DNA of 21,304 bases from Beroe ovata (Eukaryota > Ctenophora > Nuda > Beroida > Beroidae): contig CAMPET010000007.1 of assembly GCA_946803715.1 (NCBI GenBank), forward strand, positions 326,282 to 347,585. Reading direction: 5' to 3'. Positions 17,864 to 21,304 of the stretch are shown here, one piece after another (within the stretch, counting starts at the first letter, position 1; each line of letters opens with the position of its first letter). The notes under the pieces are model-generated. The model made no database searches and was not told the origin of the DNA. It saw nothing but the letters and a program-made list of their open reading frames with translations. Made by a program: the position numbers and the translations under genes.

Positions 17864-18101
17864 TCAAATAAGCACTGAAAGATGATGCTTTTCCCATTTC
17901 CAGCTGTTTGACATTCGTTTATTCGTATAGCGTAAGCTGACAAAGAACGTTTTCACAGCTATTCCAAACAAATACACATGGAGCTCGAGAAGCCAGAACT
18001 CAAGAGAAATGGGACCACTGCTCGAACCAGATCGTAAACGCCACAGAGCATCACCGGAAAAGTGCTCCCAGTTCATTATTAAAGTAGTAGCACGTGCCCA
18101 T
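17864..18101 (-). CDS. Possible two-exon small gene, 39 residues
   Basis: The minus-strand ATG at 18101-18099 is in strong context (GCTATGGG). It is preceded by CACGTG (18135-18130) and a CRE-like TGACGTA (18161-18167). Exon 1 (18101-18055) reads MGTCYYFNNELGALF and ends TTCCG|GTGATG. The acceptor TTCTTTGTCAG at 17937 is phase-compatible and adds RLRYTNKRMSNSWKWEKHHL to a TGA at 17864-17866. An unspliced frame covers the same span in another phase. Low confidence; no family recognised. Confidence 0.2.
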
Positions 18102-18109
18102 AGCAACGC

Positions 18110-18560
18110 GCACTTTCAGTTAAAATAAGCACGTGCAACACTGCAACACACTCCATTTCGTGACGTACAAACCGACTGACAAACCAACAACCAAATTACG
18201 ACATACAATACGCGACGCGTATTACGCGTTGCTGGTAAATCGCGATTTTACTTTGACACACTATTATAGAATATAGGCACTATTATAGACACACTATTAG
18301 TATTATAGGCACAACGTACAGGAGCGCACCTTACTGAAAAACACATTGCAACTATAAGTATAATTATTTTAGTTCCGAACATCACAGCTAAACGTGGACA
18401 TCCTCAGGGGGAACGTTTGAATCGATATCCGTTGTGTTTTGTTGCTGATTGAACGTTGCAATTGATAGACGGCTTGTGAACTCGCTATGTCAATATAACT
18501 ATAGTTTTACTATATAGTTAGTACCGCGGTTTAGTTACGCTTACCAGTACAAGTTAACTA
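18110..18560. other. Intergenic stretch downstream of the Ddi1-like gene
   Basis: CpG-rich at 18200-18250 (CGCGACGCGTATTACGCG). An ACTATTATA-type motif is repeated loosely near 18260-18315. No gene was seen; it probably contains the promoter of the minus-strand candidate at 18101. Confidence 0.4.
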
Positions 18561-18563
18561 GTT

Positions 18564-18569
18564 TTTATT
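18564..18569 (-). terminator. Poly(A) signal of the Ddi1-like gene
   Basis: AATAAA on the minus strand, about 120 nt past the stop codon at 18689. Confidence 0.55.
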
Positions 18570-18688
18570 ACTATAATAATTTACTTCTTATAATTTGTAC
18601 CGGTATTTCATCGACAAATGGGTATAGAATTATTATAAAACCGATATATGTACCGGTACAGTGACGATGTCCACTGGACATAGTATCA

Positions 18689-19767
18689 TTACGACAGTCC
18701 ACCCGTTTGTTCGAACAGTAGCGATGCTGCCAGTTCAACGTTACCGTTACACATGGTCAGTGCTTTCTTGCATTGATCATCGGAAAAACCCATGTCCTTG
18801 AGTTGGGATATCTTCTCCTGCAGCTCGCCATGATGTGGTGTCATGGGTGTCATGTTACCACCCGCGGCACCTGTATAAAGGGAGGGGCTGGGGTAGAGAC
18901 ACCAGTGTGCAGGTGTCAGCAGGGGAAAGTGACACCAATGTGCACTGTGCAGGTGTCAGCAGGGGATGGTGACACCAGTGTGCAGGTGTCAGCAGGGGAT
19001 GGTGACACCAGTGTGCAGGTGTCAGCAGGGGATAGTGACACCAGTGTGCAGGTGTCAGCAGGGGATGGTGACACCAGTGTGAAGGTGTCAGCAGGGGACA
19101 GTGACACCAGTGTGCAGGTGTCAGCAGGGGATAGTGACTAGTAAAGCAGGTGTCAGTGAGTCATTGAAAAATAAGATCTTCGCATTTTCGTTAATCGAAA
19201 TTTCGGGTTCGGGCTGAGGCACTCTAATTTAGCTTTAGAGATCAGGTCGTGGTCATTAAAGTCTAGCACTTCATAATGCGTAGGATATCGCTCCCTACCC
19301 TCGTTGGCAGGATTTCATCCTTGGCGAGGAGCTGCAGACCGCGCGGCACGACGGGAGGGAGCTATTTCCCCTCTCCCTCTTTACATCATATCGACTATCG
19401 ACTCACCCGAAGATCCAGGTTGTTCAGTAGCAGAGCTCCGATCTGCGGCACTCCCCTCCTCCCCCTCCCTCGGTTTCGGTATATCCTTTTCGGCGAGGAA
19501 TGGAGCACTCGCCGTTGTAGTGCCTATCCGTAAACAATTCTCCTTCAGGTCGATAATGCACTGAAAAACCCGGGTTATATACCTATTCTCCCTGGAGAAA
19601 CAGTATGTTATCCTACCCCGAAAAATGATTGATGAAATATTTCATTGAATGTACAACTAAAGATTGGATAATCCGTACCTGGTGACGCTTGAGCATGTCT
19701 AATCCAAGTAGCATGTCCATAGGTTGGTTTTCCAGTACACTAAACGTGCAAGGAAAAAAGTCGTTGC
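18689..19767 (-). CDS. Ddi1: Ddi1/Ddi2-type ubiquitin-shuttle protease, 3' exons only
   Basis: Three minus-strand exons join in phase: 19767-19679, 19560-19407 and 18870-18689, with GT-AG introns of 118 and 536 nt. Exon A reads ...[20 protein letters not shown]..., the conserved second half of the Ddi1 retropepsin-like domain. Exon B begins [15 protein letters not shown], matching the domain's C-terminal strands, then an acidic Ser-rich linker. Exon C is a UBA domain ([15 protein letters not shown], then [12 protein letters not shown]) ending TGGLS and TAA. Ddi1 is a cytosolic/nuclear aspartic endopeptidase that cleaves heavily ubiquitinated clients, notably Nrf1/SKN-1A, in the proteasome stress response. 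UBA binds ubiquitin and is lost in vertebrate DDI1/2. The catalytic Asp exon (DSGA), helical domain and N-terminal UBL are not in these exons. Exon A enters at phase 1, so at least one upstream exon exists, in 19768-21304 unrecognised or beyond the window. Confidence 0.92.
18898..19160. repeat. 33-bp minisatellite inside the last Ddi1 intron
   Basis: Seven copies plus a degenerate eighth of a 33-bp unit containing GGTGTCAGCAGGGGA; copies 2-8 are spaced exactly 33 bp and the first gap is about 39. The period is 11 codons, so both strands stay open. On the sense (minus) strand each unit carries CCCCTGCTGACACC. Confidence 0.95.
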
Positions 19768-20110
19768 CTGAAAAGTATAGACTTCATGAACAACTCAATT
19801 TCAGCCATACCCAGCTGTACCCATAATACTTACATAAAATGGAAATTTGCCAGGTACATTTATCATTGAACCCGATATTCGATCGAATAGTTGATAGAGC
19901 TCCACTTTCTCGACCATTAAATCTATAGAATTTACAGCTCGCTTTTGAGATTTTGGCTGCAATATAGTGATAATATAGTAAATGCGGTTATACATAGGTA
20001 CAGTCCCACGACATACAGGTCCGCCCCCGTCTCCAATAGTTTCATGCTATCATGTGAGCGATCCGTCATATCAATAGACGTATGCACGCGACCCCAAATT
20101 AAAGCTTTTA
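19768..20110 (-). other. Retropepsin-like reading with Glu at the catalytic position
   Basis: On the minus strand a frame of about 61 codons (roughly 20135-19953) reads GRVHTSIDMTDRSHDSMKLL then ETGADLYVVG. LLETGAD (20039-20019) matches the active-site loop of retropepsins (LLDTGAD in retroelements, VDSGA in Ddi1), except that the catalytic Asp is Glu. The residues before it align in length with the Ddi1 strand that precedes DSGA. The frame stops soon after and has no start. It may be a decayed retroelement protease, a dead exon copy, or chance. No genuine Ddi1 DSGA exon was found here. Confidence 0.3.
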
Positions 20111-20317
20111 TCTTAAAATATTAAGTTTTTTTTCTCGAAGACTCCCATCCGTTTGACAATGACATATTCTGTAGTATGACCATAATCACATGGTCGAGAC
20201 GGAATCATGATATGATTAAAATCAAATAGCAACTACACGCTTAGCAAGGTAACTAGCACGCAATGAATTCACGTGTTATTCAAGAAAGCATCCGCTATAT
20301 TTCCTCATTTCCTTGCA

Positions 20318-20554
20318 ATGCTCAATAATACGGAACTCACCGATCTTCAGAGGGAGCAGGTGGACCCTGCCAAGAATTTTCTGAGTACCCACACCCTTTG
20401 CAATTCCTTGAAACCGCTTGTCTATCAGCCGGGAAACGTTGCATCTGCAAAAATCGTGTCAAATTTTGCATTTATAATGATCAAGCACAAGTTCGACCTT
20501 TCAAAATATTGCAAATATCTAGATCGGGAAATGGACATGATAATAGATGAATGA
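20318..20554 (+). CDS. Open frame of 78 residues, possible terminal exon; function unknown
   Basis: The frame is open from about 20264 to TGA at 20554. The first ATG at 20318 is in fair context; an acceptor-like TTATTCAAG at 20284 could make it an internal or terminal exon. It reads [20 protein letters not shown] and continues with [20 protein letters not shown] and an acidic end (REMDMIIDE), with mixed gene-like codon use. It lies opposite the Ddi1-like gene and would be transcribed away from it. No AATAAA follows within 150 nt. I do not recognise it. Confidence 0.35.
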   Translation: MLNNTELTDLQREQVDPAKNFLSTHTLCNSLKPLVYQPGNVASAKIVSNFAFIMIKHKFDLSKYCKYLDREMDMIIDE

Positions 20555-20559
20555 CTTAT

Positions 20560-21200
20560 CTGATTAGAAAGCCCTATATAACTCCAAATAGGAGTGGAGA
20601 TGTAAACGCTATTTACCTACTATACTACCTATTATTTTTATTAATTTTCGCTATTTTCCACTGCTTAATATTTAAAATTGTTAGCACCGATTCTTGATAA
20701 TGTATATAATAATTGCGTATAAATCTGTTCTTTTACCGCCGTGCAGGTTTTTCGCCTGGTTGTCAGGTTGTCATTGTGTGCACTTACTTAATTTCAAGAA
20801 ATAAGAAAATTTCTCCAGAAAACGGACTCCACTTCAGTACTAAGTTGCGCTATTAAAAGCTTTCGGTATCGATTGGCTTGATGTCTATTCGTCGTGGGAT
20901 TTAATCGTATACGAATCTTACGGTCACGCGCTGTGACTGACGCGGTCATTTGAGAAACATTCCAATAAACCCCACCATATCGATTCTCAGATGCACTCAT
21001 CCGTGATCCGAGTTTCTCGCCTATTCTAGGTAAATTTAATGTCAATCCCCCCCTTTCACCTAAGCTTTTACCACTAGATTCTGTTTTTCCATGGTGTCTC
21101 ACACCTTCTCTCGTAGTATTTGCTGGTTAAATTCTGGCGAATGTTTGCTTCTCGTTTGATAATGTGAGGATAAGTATTTTCTCATTCTACATTTTTGCAG
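20560..21200. other. Stretch without an assigned gene
   Basis: A minus-strand frame at 20794-21102 encodes a very basic sequence (...SVTARDRKIRIRLNPTTNRH...) with no domain I recognise; it could be a Ddi1 5' exon only if highly divergent, which I doubt. Otherwise AT-rich. Confidence 0.35.
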
Positions 21201-21271
21201 ATGATTGAACTACGTCTTTCTATCGCGTTTTCCGGACTTCACACGAAGTGTGTAGGGTGTTTTAACTATGA
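21201..21271 (+). CDS. Candidate exon at the right edge
   Basis: A pyrimidine-rich acceptor (ACATTTTTGCAG) is followed by 71 bases open only in phase 0 (MIELRLSIAFSGLHTKCVGC then FNY) and a strong donor (GA|GTAAGT). The exon either continues a plus-strand gene or carries its start codon. It leads directly into the GT repeat that ends the window. Function unknown. Confidence 0.3.
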
Positions 21272-21273
21272 GT

Positions 21274-21275
<2 letters not shown>

Positions 21276-21304
<29 letters not shown>
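21276..21304. repeat. GT microsatellite at the window edge
   Basis: At least 14 GT units run to the last base, overlapping the intron start of the candidate exon at 21201-21271. Confidence 0.95.

Noticed and set aside
17864-17936. Minus-strand reading with AGNGKSIIFQ, resembling helicase motif I (GxGKS)
   Set aside because: The frame is only about 36 codons, has no other helicase motif and stops immediately after; most likely chance.
19276-19564. Two long plus-strand frames of 85-86 codons
   Set aside because: They are antisense to the GC-rich Ddi1 exon at 19407-19560, whose protein match is clear.

Overview
The window looks like nuclear DNA of an animal with a compact, AT-rich genome. Genes have short spliceosomal introns (about 55-540 nt), AATAAA poly(A) signals, TATA-like boxes, CA/GT microsatellites and several minisatellites; nothing is bacterial. 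Gene density, intron size and a Ddi1 that keeps its UBA domain would suit a sponge or another early-branching marine invertebrate, but the species cannot be fixed from sequence alone. An ambiguous base (N at 15588) marks it as assembly sequence.

Left part (1-6300). A purine-rich tract and a possible 5' exon sit at the left edge. Next is an intronless minus-strand gene for a secreted PAN/galactose-binding-like/Sushi protein with a GPI-type tail (1831-3252). Across a short divergent spacer lies a possible two-exon secreted protein (3435-4180), whose intron holds a perfect 23-bp hairpin. A two-exon gene for a 101-residue protein of unknown function follows (4173-4560). A complete four-exon minus-strand gene encodes a Ly6/uPAR three-finger protein with ten cysteines and a GPI tail (5229-6171).

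Middle part (6300-18500). This is mostly intergenic or unassignable sequence. The best gene is a plus-strand gene ending at 8996, with an apparent 9-nt microexon and a poly(A) signal. Weaker candidate exons lie at 6773, 9544, 13948-14451, 15993, 16793 and 18101. Landmarks are E-box clusters, an inverted repeat near 9780, a potential Z-DNA palindrome at 10523, five minisatellites, two CA microsatellites and a GC-richer block at 14340-15270.

Right part (18500-21304). The 3' half of a Ddi1/Ddi2-type gene (retropepsin-like domain plus UBA domain) runs on the minus strand from 19767 to 18689. Its last intron is largely a 33-bp minisatellite. Its 5' exons were not found, but a retropepsin-like motif with Glu in place of the catalytic Asp lies in the sequence just upstream. 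Two more plus-strand candidate exons precede a GT repeat at the right edge.

Three predicted surface or secreted products (PAN-Sushi, the small secreted protein, Ly6) cluster within 4.4 kb. This suggests, but does not prove, a small locus of cell-surface proteins. Exon models were made by eye from splice signals, reading-phase agreement and motif recognition; transcript evidence is absent.
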